Shown here piece by piece: positions 53,859-63,776 of a stretch of DNA of 64,000 nucleotides. This stretch comes from [Mycobacterium] manitobense (GTDB lineage: Bacteria > Actinomycetota > Actinomycetes > Mycobacteriales > Mycobacteriaceae). The translations under genes and the position numbers were made by a program. The DNA lies in the NCBI RefSeq assembly GCF_025821665.1, contig NZ_JACKSJ010000104.1, positions 18,272 to 82,271 of the forward strand, read 5' to 3'. The notes below the pieces were generated by a model. It was given only the letters and a program-made list of their open reading frames with translations. It was not told where the DNA came from and did no database searches. How positions within the stretch are numbered: the first letter of the stretch is position 1; each line of letters begins with the position of its first letter.

Positions 53859-54413
53859 GTGGTGACGCGACCGCGTCGTCGGGCCGACGCCGAACTGAAC
53901 CGCGCCCGCATCGTCGCGGCCGCCCGATCGCTTGTGCAGCAGCCCGACGAGCTGAGGCTCAACGAGGTGGCGAAGGCCGCCGGAGTCGGCCAGGGCACGC
54001 TCTACCGGCACTTCGCGAGCCGGGAGGAGCTGCTCGTCGAGGTGTACCGCGACGACGTACACGAACTCGTCGAGGCGGCGTCGGTGCTGCTCGCCCACCA
54101 CGATCCGCTGAGCGCACTGGCCGCCTGGTTCCGGCGGGTGACGGAGTACGCCCGGATCAAGCGCGGGGTGTTCGCGGCGGTGACGATGTCGGTGCGAACC
54201 GATCTCGCCGACCACAGCATCGGCAGCATCGGTGAGGCGATCACCTCGCTGCTCGACGCCGGTAAGGCCGAGGGCGTGATCCGCGGCGATGCCGACGCGC
54301 GAGATGTGATCCTGCTGATCGGCGCGCTCACCCGGCTCGACGACGACGAGTGGGGCACCCGCGCGGACCGCCTGCTGAGGATCGTCCTCGACGGCCTGCG
54401 CGCGAACGAGTAG
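53859..54413 (+). CDS. TetR-family regulator
   Basis: This 184-residue protein has the HTH LRLNEVAKAAGVGQGTLYRHF at about residues 32-52 and the C-terminal helices of the group (VIRGDADARDVILLIGALTRL). It likely represses the divergent SDR through the palindromes at 53790-53840. GTG start at 53859 or the adjacent GTG at 53862. Confidence 0.88.
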   Translation: MVTRPRRRADAELNRARIVAAARSLVQQPDELRLNEVAKAAGVGQGTLYRHFASREELLVEVYRDDVHELVEAASVLLAHHDPLSALAAWFRRVTEYARIKRGVFAAVTMSVRTDLADHSIGSIGEAITSLLDAGKAEGVIRGDADARDVILLIGALTRLDDDEWGTRADRLLRIVLDGLRANE

Positions 54414-54416
54414 ACG

Positions 54417-55358
54417 TCATCGCACGGCGAACTCGAGGCCCACGAGCCGTTCGGACATGTCCCAGAGCCGGGCGGCGTCGGCGGGATCGCCCGCCGGTTC
54501 GTAGATCGCCTGTTCGGCGGGTGCTCCCGTCAGATGCCGGAACCCACTCGGTCCGTAGAACCTGCCGCCCTCGGCGTCGGGATGGGTGGCCGCGTACAAC
54601 GCAGGCAGCAGGCCCTGGTCCACCGTCTGGGTGAGGACGCCCATCCGGGCGAACAACCGGACGAACCGCACCGCGAGGGTGTCGCCGTCGCGTCCCATGT
54701 GTGGTTGCGCGGCAAGCAGATTGGTCGCCGTCACGCCCGGATGCGAGACGTTGCTGGTGATGCCCCAGCCGCCGCGCTCGCTGCGGCGGTTGAGCTCGAG
54801 GCCGAACATCACGTTCGCGATCTTGGACTGACTGTAGGCCTTGCCCGCAGAGTACGATTCCTCGAAATTCGGGTCGTCCCAGTTGATCGCGTTCGACGCG
54901 GCCGCGACGCTCGACTGCGTCGTCACCCGCGCGCGGCCGGCCCGCAGCAGCGGCAGCAGCCGCGCGGTGAGCGCGAAGTGTCCGAGATGGTTCGTGCCCC
55001 ACTGCAGTTCGAATCCGTCGACGGTGGTGAGGCGCGTCGGCGGGTTCATCACCCCGGCGTTGTTGACCAGGAGGTGGATCGGCCTGCCCTCGGCGAGCAG
55101 TTCGCCTGCGAGGTCGGCCACCGACTGCAGCGACGACAGGTCGAGACGCCGCAGGCCAACCCGCGCACTGGGCACCGCCGTGGTGATCCGGTCCACGGCG
55201 GCCTGCCCTTTCGCGGCGTTGCGTACCGGCAGGACGACCTCCGCGCCGGCGGCGGCCAGCCTTTCGGCCAGCCCGAGACCGATACCGTCGCTCCCGCCGG
55301 TGACGACGGCCGTCCGGCCGGTCAGGTCCGGCACCTCCACCACTGCTCTGCCCGACAT
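54417..55358 (-). CDS. retinol-dehydrogenase-like SDR
   Basis: This 313-residue SDR has [17 protein letters not shown] (about 19-35), [11 protein letters not shown] (about 92) and active-site YSQSK (about 167). It is longer than classical SDRs and resembles the retinol/protochlorophyllide group. Substrate unknown. ATG at 55358. The XRE gene lies 76 bases upstream on the same strand and may control it. Confidence 0.86.
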   Translation of the reverse strand: MSGRAVVEVPDLTGRTAVVTGGSDGIGLGLAERLAAAGAEVVLPVRNAAKGQAAVDRITTAVPSARVGLRRLDLSSLQSVADLAGELLAEGRPIHLLVNNAGVMNPPTRLTTVDGFELQWGTNHLGHFALTARLLPLLRAGRARVTTQSSVAAASNAINWDDPNFEESYSAGKAYSQSKIANVMFGLELNRRSERGGWGITSNVSHPGVTATNLLAAQPHMGRDGDTLAVRFVRLFARMGVLTQTVDQGLLPALYAATHPDAEGGRFYGPSGFRHLTGAPAEQAIYEPAGDPADAARLWDMSERLVGLEFAVR

Positions 55359-55434
55359 GCTGTGCTCCCTCGTGCTCGATCGATTGCTGTGCTGTCGACG
55401 CTGCCAGCTTCGGGGGAGTGCATTCAGGGGCCGG

Positions 55435-56322
55435 TTATCCGGTGATCGGTGATCCCCCGTTGAGCAGTGCGGGTTCGCGACGATCGCCGCGGGAGTAGGC
55501 GTCCGGATCGGCGCCCAGTGCGGCGAGCTTGGCGTGGCTGGCCGACCCCGGGTCGGCGGTGAACACCAGCAGCGTGTGCAATTGTGCTGCGTCGTACAGG
55601 ATCTGGCATTGCACATCCAGCACGCCCAGCTTCGGGTGCGCGATCCGCTTGGTCTGTTCCCTGGTGGTCGAGACGTCGTGGCGCTTCCACAGCTCGGTGA
55701 ACGCCGCGCTGCGGTCCAGCAGCGCCTCGACGATCTGTGCCGCCCGCGAGCCGGCGCCGTCGCGGGCGTAGGCCACCCTGGCGTCGGCGACGAACCGGCG
55801 TCCGATCATCGCGTGGTCCTCGGACGGGTACACCTGCCGGGCACGCTCGTCGGTGAACCACCGGTAGACCACGCTGCGGGCCATGCCCTCGAATGCGGTC
55901 TCGTCGCCGAGCAGTGCCCGCGCGGCAGGTGTCTGCACCAATGTCTCGCCGAGCGCCGACATCACCTGCGCCGGGGTGTCCTGCAGCCGGTCCAGGATGC
56001 GCATCGTGGCCGCGCTGACGTGCTCGCCGCCCAGGGTGCGCGCCGGCGCGTTGTGCCCCGCCAACCGGAACAGGTGGTCCCGCTCGTCCAGCGACAACCG
56101 CAGCGCCCGGGCCAGCGATGCGAGCACGTCCGTCGACGGTTGCGGTGCGCGCCGCTGCTCCATCCGGGTGTAGTAGTCCGTCGAGATCATCGCCAGCGCG
56201 GCGACCTCCTCGCGGCGTAATCCGGTGGTCCGCCGCCTGCGCCCGGCGGCAAGGCCCACCTCCTGCGGACTCAGCGCCGCGCGTCGGGTGCGCAGGAAAT
56301 CGGCCAACTGCCCCTGATCCAT
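55435..56322 (-). CDS. XRE regulator with MmyB-like ligand-binding domain
   Basis: This 295-residue protein has an N-terminal HTH ([20 protein letters not shown], about 32-51, with YYTRMEQRR after). A C-terminal MmyB-like PAS-fold domain (about 110-290) contains WRFT-like [11 protein letters not shown] and [20 protein letters not shown]. Related actinobacterial proteins bind fatty acids or small lipids and often control an adjacent SDR, as here. ATG at 56322. Confidence 0.87.
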   Translation of the reverse strand: MDQGQLADFLRTRRAALSPQEVGLAAGRRRRTTGLRREEVAALAMISTDYYTRMEQRRAPQPSTDVLASLARALRLSLDERDHLFRLAGHNAPARTLGGEHVSAATMRILDRLQDTPAQVMSALGETLVQTPAARALLGDETAFEGMARSVVYRWFTDERARQVYPSEDHAMIGRRFVADARVAYARDGAGSRAAQIVEALLDRSAAFTELWKRHDVSTTREQTKRIAHPKLGVLDVQCQILYDAAQLHTLLVFTADPGSASHAKLAALGADPDAYSRGDRREPALLNGGSPITG

Positions 56323-56383
56323 CGAACCAGTCTCCCCGGGACCCGGTTCGCGATCCAGGGATCGGCAGTCCCCGGCTCGCCGC

Positions 56384-57355
56384 TCAGGCGTCGGTGCGGT
56401 CGGCGGCCCACCACGTGAGGACCCGGGTCGCGAAGAGCGTCAACCACTTCGACGGCTCACCCGCCGCGACGTCGACTTCGAACCACACCCGGCCGGGCTG
56501 GCGACCGGCCTGCAGCCAGGTGCCGTCGGGCCGTTCGGCCGTCCGGATGCGGTCGATCGCGTCGGCCATCCGGGGATCGGGCCGCACACCGTCGTGCAGC
56601 GCCGCGCCGCGGAAGTAGTCGGCGGCGTTGAGCACGCTGTAGGCCCACCGGAACGGATAGCGGAACCGGTCCACCCACGGCCCCACCGGTTCGCCGGTGG
56701 ACAGCCGCCGGAACAGGCCACGCCGCAGCAGGTACTCCTGCCCGGCGTGCCGCGCGGTCCGCGTCGCGGCCGAACCACCGGTCGCGATCTCGTCGGCGAG
56801 CAGACCCTTGAGCGCGTTGAGCGTCGAATGGAACGACGACCGCGTCGACCCCTCGACCCACTCGCAGTTCCAGCCGCCGTCGGGCAGCTGATGGTCGACG
56901 AACCATTCGGCGACGCCCCGCACGTCGACACCGAGCCACGCCCCGTTGGCGAGGGTCCAGCCGTTGATGCAGCAGTCCACCTCGCCGTCCCAGTACGGCA
57001 GGTCGTCGTACTCCCAGCGGCAGTTCGCCGCGAGCAGTTCGGCCGTCCGCCGCTCACGCAGCACCGTGGGGTCGAGGCCCCACTCCCGCAGCGAGTTGAG
57101 CGTCCAGGTGGTCGCCGTCCAGGGTTGCCCCTCGTCGTCGGCTCGAGCTTCCGAGAAGTCGGCGGGGAAGAACGCGCCACCGGCCCATTGGCCGTCACCG
57201 TCCTGCAGTGACAGCAGTCGCGCACCGAATCCCTCGGTGGCGATCCGCGCCCTGGTCGACTCCCACACCGGCGGCGGTTCCCCGAGCAGATCGCGTTCGA
57301 CCTGCCAGCGCAACGCCGGATCCGAGTCGAGCAGCCATGCGGTCAGGTCCGTCAT
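56384..57355 (-). CDS. prenyltransferase/squalene-cyclase-like repeat protein
   Basis: This 323-residue protein has an alpha/alpha-barrel with QW-like repeats (DGDGQWAGGAFFPADF, LPDGGWNCEWVEGS, RPDGTWLQAG). There is no DXDD acid motif of squalene-hopene cyclases, so cyclisation is unlikely. Cys residues at CRWEYDD and EVDCCINGW could bind metal as in prenyltransferase beta subunits. ATG at 57355 overlaps the stop of the lipoprotein gene upstream. Function unknown. Confidence 0.7.
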   Translation of the reverse strand: MTDLTAWLLDSDPALRWQVERDLLGEPPPVWESTRARIATEGFGARLLSLQDGDGQWAGGAFFPADFSEARADDEGQPWTATTWTLNSLREWGLDPTVLRERRTAELLAANCRWEYDDLPYWDGEVDCCINGWTLANGAWLGVDVRGVAEWFVDHQLPDGGWNCEWVEGSTRSSFHSTLNALKGLLADEIATGGSAATRTARHAGQEYLLRRGLFRRLSTGEPVGPWVDRFRYPFRWAYSVLNAADYFRGAALHDGVRPDPRMADAIDRIRTAERPDGTWLQAGRQPGRVWFEVDVAAGEPSKWLTLFATRVLTWWAADRTDA

Positions 57356-57747
57356 GGCCGGTCCAGGTGGACCAAGGCGCCGTCGGCGCGCTCGCAGGTC
57401 ATCATGTGCTGGTCGGGCAGCCGGTCCTGCCAGTCGCCGGCCGCGGTGCAGTCCCAGTCCTCGATCTCTATGAAGTACCCGGCCGACCGGCCACCCGGCG
57501 CGGCGTCCCACTTCTCGATCACCCGGAGCGCCTCGGGGCAGTCGATGTTCGTGGTGCCCCGCACGACGTGGATGTCCCGGCCGGTCCTCGGGCGGGACAG
57601 CGGCGCGAGGCCGCAGTCCTGCTGGGCCGCGGTGACCGTCGGCGGGGGCGCAGGCGTCGGGTCGCCGTCGGTGACATCGGTGCCGCAGCCGGTGAGGGCG
57701 GCCGCCGCGGACAGCAGAACGGCCGCACACCATTGCGGATGTCCCAT
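57352..57747 (-). CDS. small lipoprotein
   Basis: This 131-residue protein has a short signal sequence ending in a lipobox, ALTGC (about residue 21), then a Pro/Thr-rich linker. The compact domain has Cys at QQDCGL, NIDCPE, DWDCTA and MTCERA, which could form two disulfides outside the membrane. The start is the ATG at 57747; a longer GTG frame starts at 57771. It is coupled to the cyclase-like gene by a 4-base overlap. Unknown role. Confidence 0.7.
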   Translation of the reverse strand: MGHPQWCAAVLLSAAAALTGCGTDVTDGDPTPAPPPTVTAAQQDCGLAPLSRPRTGRDIHVVRGTTNIDCPEALRVIEKWDAAPGGRSAGYFIEIEDWDCTAAGDWQDRLPDQHMMTCERADGALVHLDRP

Positions 57748-57798
57748 GCCGAAGATCAAACTCATTTCCACGGCCTACCTCAAGCTCCGGCCCTGACC

Positions 57799-57840
57799 AC
57801 TACACCCTGTAGTTGACGCGCCGGGGGCGACTGGGACACT
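57799..57840 (+). promoter_or_regulatory. hemL promoter with ACTACA-CCC-TGTAGT dyad
   Basis: TTGACG (57813-57818) and GACACT (57835-57840) are 16 bp apart. The -10 ends 7 bases before the ATG at 57848, indicating a leaderless mRNA. ACTACA (57799-57804) and TGTAGT (57808-57813) form a perfect dyad abutting the -35. The TACA/TGTA cores resemble BlaI/MecI-family operators, a similarity only. Confidence 0.5.
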
Positions 57841-57847
57841 GGTGTGC

Positions 57848-59161
57848 ATGCATGCTTCGGCCGGGACCGAGATATCGGCGAAACTGTTCGCCGAGGCGTC
57901 CGCCGTCATCCCCGGTGGGGTCAACTCGCCGGTCCGGGCGTTCAACGCGGTCGGTGGCACCCCGCGGTTCATCACCTCGGCGAACGGCTACTGGCTGACC
58001 GACGCCGACGGCAACCGCTACGTCGACCTGGTGTGTTCGTGGGGGCCGATGATCCTCGGCCACGCCCATCCCGCCGTGGTCGAGGCGGTGCAGCGGGTGG
58101 TGGCCGACGGCCTGTCGTTCGGCGCCCCGACGCCGTCGGAGACCCAGCTCGCCGCGGAGATCGTCGATCGCGTCGGCCCCGTCGAACGGCTGCGGATGGT
58201 CAACTCCGGCACCGAGGCCACCATGAGCGCGATCCGGTTGGCCCGCGGTTTCACCGGCCGCCCCAAGATCGTCAAGTTCTCCGGCTGCTATCACGGTCAC
58301 AGCGACGCGCTGCTGGCCGACGCGGGTTCCGGGGTCGCCACGCTCGGCCTGCCGTCGTCACCGGGTGTCACCGGAGCGGCTGCCGCGGACACCATCGTGC
58401 TGCCGTACAACAACGTCGCCGCCGTCGAGGAGGTGTTCGCCCGGTTCGGTGAAGAGATCGCCTGCGTCATCACCGAGGCAAGCCCCGGCAACATGGGCGC
58501 GGTGCCGCCGCTTCCCGGGTACAACGCGGCGCTGTGCCGCCTCACCGCCGAGCACGGCGCGCTGCTGGTGATGGACGAGGTGATGACGGGCTTCCGGGTC
58601 AGCCGTTCCGGTTGGTACGGCATCGATCCCGTCGACGCCGACCTGTTCACCTTCGGCAAGGTGATGAGCGGCGGGCTGCCCGCCGCGGCGTTCGGCGGCC
58701 GCGCCGAGGTGATGGAGCGGCTGGCGCCACTGGGCCCCGTCTACCAGGCCGGCACGCTGTCGGGTAACCCGGTGGCGATGGCCGCCGGGCTGGCCACGCT
58801 GCGCGCCGCGGACGACGAGGTCTACGCCGCGCTCGACGCCAACGCCGACCGGCTGGCCGGCCTGCTCACCGGGGCGCTGACCGACGCCGGTGTCGCACAC
58901 CGGGTTCAGCGTGGCGGGAACATGCTGTCGGTGTTCTTCACCGACGAGGAGGTCGGTGACTTCGCCGCCGCGCGCGCCGCCGAGACGTGGCGCTTTCCGC
59001 CGTTCTTCCACGCCCTGCTCGACGCGGGCGTCTACCCGCCGCCGAGCGCCTTCGAGGCGTGGTTCGTCTCCGCCGCCCTCGACGACGACGCCTTCGAGCG
59101 CATCGCCGCCGCCCTGCCCGGTGCCGCCCGCGCCGCCGCCGAAGCGACGCAGCCCGCATGA
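57848..59161 (+). CDS. hemL: glutamate-1-semialdehyde 2,1-aminomutase
   Basis: It converts glutamate-1-semialdehyde from hemA to 5-aminolevulinate using PLP. It has 437 residues. [13 protein letters not shown] is near 20, [17 protein letters not shown] near 120, [10 protein letters not shown] near 243, and the PLP Lys is in [12 protein letters not shown] (about 272). The ATG at 57848 matches the leaderless promoter; a GTG two codons earlier is possible. It heads the ccs operon with ATGA coupling to the next gene. Confidence 0.95.
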   Translation: MHASAGTEISAKLFAEASAVIPGGVNSPVRAFNAVGGTPRFITSANGYWLTDADGNRYVDLVCSWGPMILGHAHPAVVEAVQRVVADGLSFGAPTPSETQLAAEIVDRVGPVERLRMVNSGTEATMSAIRLARGFTGRPKIVKFSGCYHGHSDALLADAGSGVATLGLPSSPGVTGAAAADTIVLPYNNVAAVEEVFARFGEEIACVITEASPGNMGAVPPLPGYNAALCRLTAEHGALLVMDEVMTGFRVSRSGWYGIDPVDADLFTFGKVMSGGLPAAAFGGRAEVMERLAPLGPVYQAGTLSGNPVAMAAGLATLRAADDEVYAALDANADRLAGLLTGALTDAGVAHRVQRGGNMLSVFFTDEEVGDFAAARAAETWRFPPFFHALLDAGVYPPPSAFEAWFVSAALDDDAFERIAAALPGAARAAAEATQPA

Positions 59162-59796
59162 CCGAGAAGACGATCGAGGCCGGCGAGGCCGAGCAAAAGA
59201 CCATCGTGCACGTGATGCGGCACGGCGAGGTGCACAACCCCGAGGGCGTCCTCTACGGCCGACTGCCCGACTACCACCTCTCCGAGCGTGGCCGCGCGCA
59301 GGCACAGCGGGTGGCGGACTGGCTGGCCGAGCGCGACATCGTCTACGTGGTGGCCTCCCCGCTGGAGCGCGCCCAGGAGACCGCAGGGCCGATCGCCGCG
59401 GCGCACGGCCTGTCCATCGACACCGACGACGAGCTGATCGAATCGCTCAACGTCTTCCAGGGCGAGCGGGTCTCCCCGGGTGACGGCGCCCTGCGGGATC
59501 CCCGTAACTGGTGGCACCTGCGCAACCCTCGCGTGCCGTCGTGGGGGGAGCCGTACACCGACATCGCCGCCCGGATGACCGGTGCGCTGCACCGCGCGCG
59601 CGACAAGGGCAGGGGTCACGAGTCGGTGTGCGTCAGCCACCAGCTCCCCGTCGAGACGCTGCGGCGCGCCATCACCGGAAAACCGTTGCACCACTTCCCG
59701 ACCCGCCGGTTGTGCAATCTCGCGTCCCTGACGTCCTTCTACTTCCACGGTGACGAGTACGTCGGCTGGGGTTACGCGGAGCTGGCCGGGCAGTGA
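59158..59796 (+). CDS. histidine phosphatase family protein (Rv0525 type)
   Basis: This 212-residue branch-1 histidine phosphatase has [12 protein letters not shown] (phospho-His near residue 21), [11 protein letters not shown] and a second His in [16 protein letters not shown]. It is conserved between hemL and the ccs genes. The substrate is unknown; a role in the operon is suggested only by location. ATG at 59158 overlaps the hemL stop and its stop overlaps the next GTG. Confidence 0.85.
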   Translation: MTEKTIEAGEAEQKTIVHVMRHGEVHNPEGVLYGRLPDYHLSERGRAQAQRVADWLAERDIVYVVASPLERAQETAGPIAAAHGLSIDTDDELIESLNVFQGERVSPGDGALRDPRNWWHLRNPRVPSWGEPYTDIAARMTGALHRARDKGRGHESVCVSHQLPVETLRRAITGKPLHHFPTRRLCNLASLTSFYFHGDEYVGWGYAELAGQ

Positions 59797-60404
59797 CGCG
59801 GCTGGTGGTCCTGCTGGTGAGCGCGGTGATCGCGCTCGCCGGCTGTTCCACCGGTGACGACGCCGTCGCCCAGGGCGGCACCTTCGAGTTCGTCGCGCCC
59901 GGCGGTAAGACCGACATCACCTACGACCCGCCGGACAGCCGCGGCCGCCCAGGGCCGCTGTCGGGTCCCGACCTGCTCGACCCGGACCGCACCGTCTCGC
60001 TCGACGACTTCGCAGGCGACGTGGTGGTGATCAACGTGTGGGGGCAGTGGTGCGGACCGTGCCGCACCGAGATCGGTCAGCTGCAGCAGGTCTACGACGC
60101 GACGCGCGAGCGGGGCGTGGCGTTCCTCGGCATCGACGTGCGCGACAACAACCGTCAGGCCGCGGTCGACTTCGTCACCGACCGCAGGATCACGTTCCCG
60201 TCGATCTACGACCCGCCGATGCGCACGATGATCGCCTTCGGCGGGCGGTATCCGACGACGGTGATCCCGTCGACCGTGGTGCTGGACCGTCAGCACCGGG
60301 TGGCCGCCGTGTTCCTGCGCGAACTGCTGGCCGAGGACCTGATGCCGGTGGTCGAACGACTGGCCGCCGAGAGTCCGGCCCCGGCGCCGGGGACCCAGCC
60401 GTGA
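59793..60404 (+). CDS. thioredoxin-like lipoprotein for cytochrome c maturation (ResA/CcsX type)
   Basis: This 203-residue protein has a signal peptide with lipobox LAGC (about residue 18) and a thioredoxin domain with the redox motif WGQWCGPCRTEIG (Cys-Gly-Pro-Cys near residue 87) and cis-Pro in PSTVVLD. Outside the membrane it likely reduces the heme-binding Cys pair of apocytochrome c. Its electrons come from the CcdA encoded next. GTG at 59793. Confidence 0.9.
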   Translation: MTRLVVLLVSAVIALAGCSTGDDAVAQGGTFEFVAPGGKTDITYDPPDSRGRPGPLSGPDLLDPDRTVSLDDFAGDVVVINVWGQWCGPCRTEIGQLQQVYDATRERGVAFLGIDVRDNNRQAAVDFVTDRRITFPSIYDPPMRTMIAFGGRYPTTVIPSTVVLDRQHRVAAVFLRELLAEDLMPVVERLAAESPAPAPGTQP

Positions 60405-61186
60405 CCGGCTTCGCCGAACTCGCCGCCGCAGGACCGGTTCTGCTGGCGCTTGGCGCGTGCGTGCTGGCCGGCCTGGTGTCATTCGCGTCGCCGTGCGTGG
60501 TGCCGCTGGTGCCCGGCTACCTGTCCTACCTGGCGGCCGTCGTCGGGGTCGATGAGCAGCCCGCCGGTGAGGCGGGCGCGCAGGTAGCGGTGCGCACGGC
60601 ACGGCTGCGGGTGGCGGGCGCGGCGGCGCTGTTCGTCGCGGGGTTCACCGTCGTGTTCCTGCTCGGCACGGTGGCCGTGCTGGGCATGACCACCACGCTG
60701 ATCACCAATCAGCTTCTGCTGCAACGCCTCGGCGGGGTGGTGACGATCCTGATGGGCCTGGTGTTCATCGGCCTGGTGCCCGCATTGCAGCGCCAGGTGC
60801 GATTCACCCCGCGGCAGCTGTCGACCGTCGCCGGTGCGCCGCTGCTCGGCGCGGTGTTCGCCCTCGGCTGGACGCCGTGCCTGGGTCCGACGCTGACCGG
60901 AGTGATCACCGTCGCCTCGGCGACCGACGGCGCCAACGTGGCCCGCGGCGTGGTGCTCGTGCTGGCCTACTGCCTCGGTCTGGGAATCCCGTTCGTGCTG
61001 TTGGCCTTCGGCTCGGCGCGGGCGGTGTCCGGCCTGGGCTGGCTGCGCAGGCACACCCGCGCCATCCAGGTGTTCGGCGGCATCCTGCTGGTGATCGTCG
61101 GCGCCGCGCTGGTGACCGGCCTGTGGAACGACTTCGTCTCGTGGGTGCGCGACGCGTTCGTGAGTGACGTCAGGCTGCCGATATGA
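60401..61186 (+). CDS. ccdA: cytochrome c biogenesis protein CcdA
   Basis: This 261-residue membrane protein has six predicted membrane segments. The redox Cys are in VSFASPCVVPLVPGYLSYL (about residue 29) and ALGWTPCLGPTLTG (about 168). It passes electrons across the membrane to the thioredoxin-like lipoprotein. GTG at 60401 overlaps the preceding stop; its stop overlaps resB. In M. tuberculosis the position is Rv0527. Confidence 0.92.
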   Translation: MTGFAELAAAGPVLLALGACVLAGLVSFASPCVVPLVPGYLSYLAAVVGVDEQPAGEAGAQVAVRTARLRVAGAAALFVAGFTVVFLLGTVAVLGMTTTLITNQLLLQRLGGVVTILMGLVFIGLVPALQRQVRFTPRQLSTVAGAPLLGAVFALGWTPCLGPTLTGVITVASATDGANVARGVVLVLAYCLGLGIPFVLLAFGSARAVSGLGWLRRHTRAIQVFGGILLVIVGAALVTGLWNDFVSWVRDAFVSDVRLPI

Positions 61187-62778
61187 GGCGTCTGCTCGCG
61201 CTGATCCGCAACACCTGGCGGACGCTGACGTCGATGGGCACCGCGCTGGTGTTGCTGTTCCTGCTGGCGCTGGCAGCGATCCCGGGGGCGCTCCTGCCGC
61301 AGCGCAGCCTCAACGAGTCGAAGGTCGCCGAGTACATCGCCGCGCGCCCCACGCTCGGCCCGCTGCTGGACCGGCTGCAGGCGTTCGACGTGTTCTCGAG
61401 CTTCTGGTTCACCGCGATCTACGCCCTGCTCTTCATTTCCCTCGTCGGCTGCCTGACACCGCGGCTGTTCGAGCACATCCGCAGCCTGCGCGCGGTGCCG
61501 GTGCCCGCGCCGCGCAACCTGGGCCGGCTGCCCAAACACCACACCGGCGAGGCCGCGGGCGATCCGCAGGCGGTGGCCGCGGCCGTGTCGGAGCGGCTGC
61601 GCGGCTGGCGGCAGGTGACCCGCACCGAGGGCGACACGACCGAGATATCGGCGGAGAAGGGGTATCTGCGCGAGTTCGGCAACATCGTCTTCCACTTCTC
61701 GCTGCTCGGGCTGCTGGTGGCGATCGCCGCGGGCAAGCTGTTCGGCTACGAGGGCAACGTGATCGTGATCGCCGACGGCGGCCCCGGCTTCTGCTCTGCC
61801 TCACCCGCGGCGTTCGACTCGTTCCGGGCGGGCAACACCGTCGACGGCACCTCGCTGTATCCCATCTGTCTGCGGGTCAACGAGTTCGACGCGGAGTACC
61901 TGCCCACCGGCCAGGCCACCTCGTTCGCCGCGGACATCGAGTACCAGGCCGGGCAGGACCTCGCCGACGACGTCTGGCAGCCCTACCGGTTGCGGGTCAA
62001 CCACCCGCTTCGCGTCGGCGGCGACCGGGTGTACCTGCAGGGCCACGGTTACGCGCCGACGTTCACCGTCACGTTCCCCGACGGCCAGAGCCGCACCCAG
62101 ACCGTGCAGTGGCGGCCGGACGACCAGACCACCTTCCTGTCCTCGGGGGTGATGCGCTTCGACCCGCCCGCGGGCACGTACCCCAACCCCGACCGGCGCC
62201 GCGAGCAGCAGATCGCGATCCAGGGCCTGTTCGCCCCCACCCAGCAGCTCGACGGCACGCTGCTGTCGTCGAGCTTCCCCGCACTCAACGATCCCGGCGT
62301 GGCGATCGACGTCTACCGCGGCGACACCGGCCTGGACACCGGCAGGCCGCAGAACCTGTTCACCCTCGACGAGCGGCTCATCGGTCAGGGCCGGCTGAGC
62401 AGGGTGGCGCGGGTCAACCTGAGCGCCGGCGCCGAGACCCGCCTCGACGACGGCACCGTCGTCCGCTTCGACGGCGCGGTGCCCTTCGTCAACGTGCAGG
62501 TCTCGCACGACCCTGCGCAGGTGTGGGTGCTGGTGTTCGCGATGACGATGATGGCCGGGTTGCTGGTCTCGCTGGTCGTGCGTCGCAGGCGGATCTGGGT
62601 TCGGATCGAACCCGCTGCGCCGGGTACGGTGAGCGTCGAGCTGGGCGGGCTGGCCCGCACCGACAACTCCGGCTGGGGCGAGGAGTTCGAGCGGTTGGTG
62701 TCGCGGCTGCTGGCCGCCCACGCGAGTGACGAGGCGCGTGCCGATGCGGGCACGCGCTCAGGAGAGAAGGTCACATGA
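61183..62778 (+). CDS. resB: cytochrome c synthetase subunit ResB/Ccs1
   Basis: This 531-residue protein has three N-terminal membrane segments (GTALVLLFLLALAAIPGALL, about 19-38; about 75-92; about 170-190), a large external domain (about 200-445) and a last segment near 450. With CcsA it delivers heme and ligates it to apocytochrome c. ATG at 61183 overlaps ccdA and its stop overlaps ccsA, so the complex is made in step. Confidence 0.92.
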   Translation: MRRLLALIRNTWRTLTSMGTALVLLFLLALAAIPGALLPQRSLNESKVAEYIAARPTLGPLLDRLQAFDVFSSFWFTAIYALLFISLVGCLTPRLFEHIRSLRAVPVPAPRNLGRLPKHHTGEAAGDPQAVAAAVSERLRGWRQVTRTEGDTTEISAEKGYLREFGNIVFHFSLLGLLVAIAAGKLFGYEGNVIVIADGGPGFCSASPAAFDSFRAGNTVDGTSLYPICLRVNEFDAEYLPTGQATSFAADIEYQAGQDLADDVWQPYRLRVNHPLRVGGDRVYLQGHGYAPTFTVTFPDGQSRTQTVQWRPDDQTTFLSSGVMRFDPPAGTYPNPDRRREQQIAIQGLFAPTQQLDGTLLSSSFPALNDPGVAIDVYRGDTGLDTGRPQNLFTLDERLIGQGRLSRVARVNLSAGAETRLDDGTVVRFDGAVPFVNVQVSHDPAQVWVLVFAMTMMAGLLVSLVVRRRRIWVRIEPAAPGTVSVELGGLARTDNSGWGEEFERLVSRLLAAHASDEARADAGTRSGEKVT

Positions 62779-63776
62779 ACGGGCAGATCGACATCGGGCT
62801 GGCGCGGTACTCCGATTGGGCGTTCACGTCCGCGGTGGTGGTGCTGGTGGTCGGGCTGTTGCTGCTCGCCGTCGAACTCGCCTACAGCCGCAGCCGCAAG
62901 GTCGAGCAGCGCGAACTTGTCGGAGCCGCCCCGGCGGCGACATCCAACCGGCGGGCCGCCGTCGGCGCCGACAGCGCCACGCCCGGCGTCGTCGCCGATG
63001 TGCCGAAGCGCCCGGCCGACGAACGCATCGGCGCGGCAGGCCTGTCGCTGACCTATGTCGGCATCGCGCTGCTGCTGGCGTGCATCGTGCTGCGCGGGCT
63101 GTCCACCTCACGGGTGCCGTGGGGCAACATGTACGAGTTCATCAACCTCACCTGCCTGTGCGGGCTGGTGGCCGCCGCGGTGGTGCTGCGCAAGCCGCAG
63201 TACCGCGCGCTGTGGGTGTTCGTGCTCGTGCCCGTGCTGATCCTGCTGACGGTCTCGGGTCGCTGGCTGTACTCGCACGCCGCGCCGGTGATGCCCGCCC
63301 TGCAGTCCTACTGGCTGCCCATCCACGTCTCGGTGGTCAGCCTGGGGTCCGGGGTGTTCCTGGTCGCCGGTGTGGCCAGCATCCTGTTCCTGGTCAAGAT
63401 GTCGCGGCTGGGCACGCCCGGCACCGACGGGACGTGGGCGCGCATCGTCGACCGGCTGCCCGACGCGCAGACCCTCGACCGGATCGCCTACCGCACCACC
63501 ATCTTCGCTTTCCCGGTGTTCGGCTTCGGAGTCATCTTCGGCGCGATCTGGGCCGAGGAGGCGTGGGGCAGGTACTGGGGCTGGGACCCCAAGGAGACCG
63601 TGTCGTTCATCGCCTGGGTGATCTACGCCGCGTACCTGCACGCCCGCTCGACCGCGGGCTGGCGCGACCGCAAGGCCGCCTGGATCAACGTCGCCGGCTT
63701 CGTGGCGATGGTGTTCAACCTGTTCTTCATCAACCTCGTCACCGTCGGACTGCACTCCTACGCCGGGGTGGGCTGA
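62775..63776 (+). CDS. ccsA: cytochrome c synthetase subunit CcsA/ResC
   Basis: This 333-residue membrane protein has about eight hydrophobic segments and the heme-handling WWD motif in GRYWGWDPKETVSFIAWVIY (about residue 263). Flanking His residues (SHAAP, LPIHVSVVS, YLHAR) may ligate heme. It forms the system II synthetase with ResB. ATG at 62775. The M. tuberculosis counterpart is Rv0529, often called ccsB; naming differs between systems. Confidence 0.93.
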   Translation: MNGQIDIGLARYSDWAFTSAVVVLVVGLLLLAVELAYSRSRKVEQRELVGAAPAATSNRRAAVGADSATPGVVADVPKRPADERIGAAGLSLTYVGIALLLACIVLRGLSTSRVPWGNMYEFINLTCLCGLVAAAVVLRKPQYRALWVFVLVPVLILLTVSGRWLYSHAAPVMPALQSYWLPIHVSVVSLGSGVFLVAGVASILFLVKMSRLGTPGTDGTWARIVDRLPDAQTLDRIAYRTTIFAFPVFGFGVIFGAIWAEEAWGRYWGWDPKETVSFIAWVIYAAYLHARSTAGWRDRKAAWINVAGFVAMVFNLFFINLVTVGLHSYAGVG

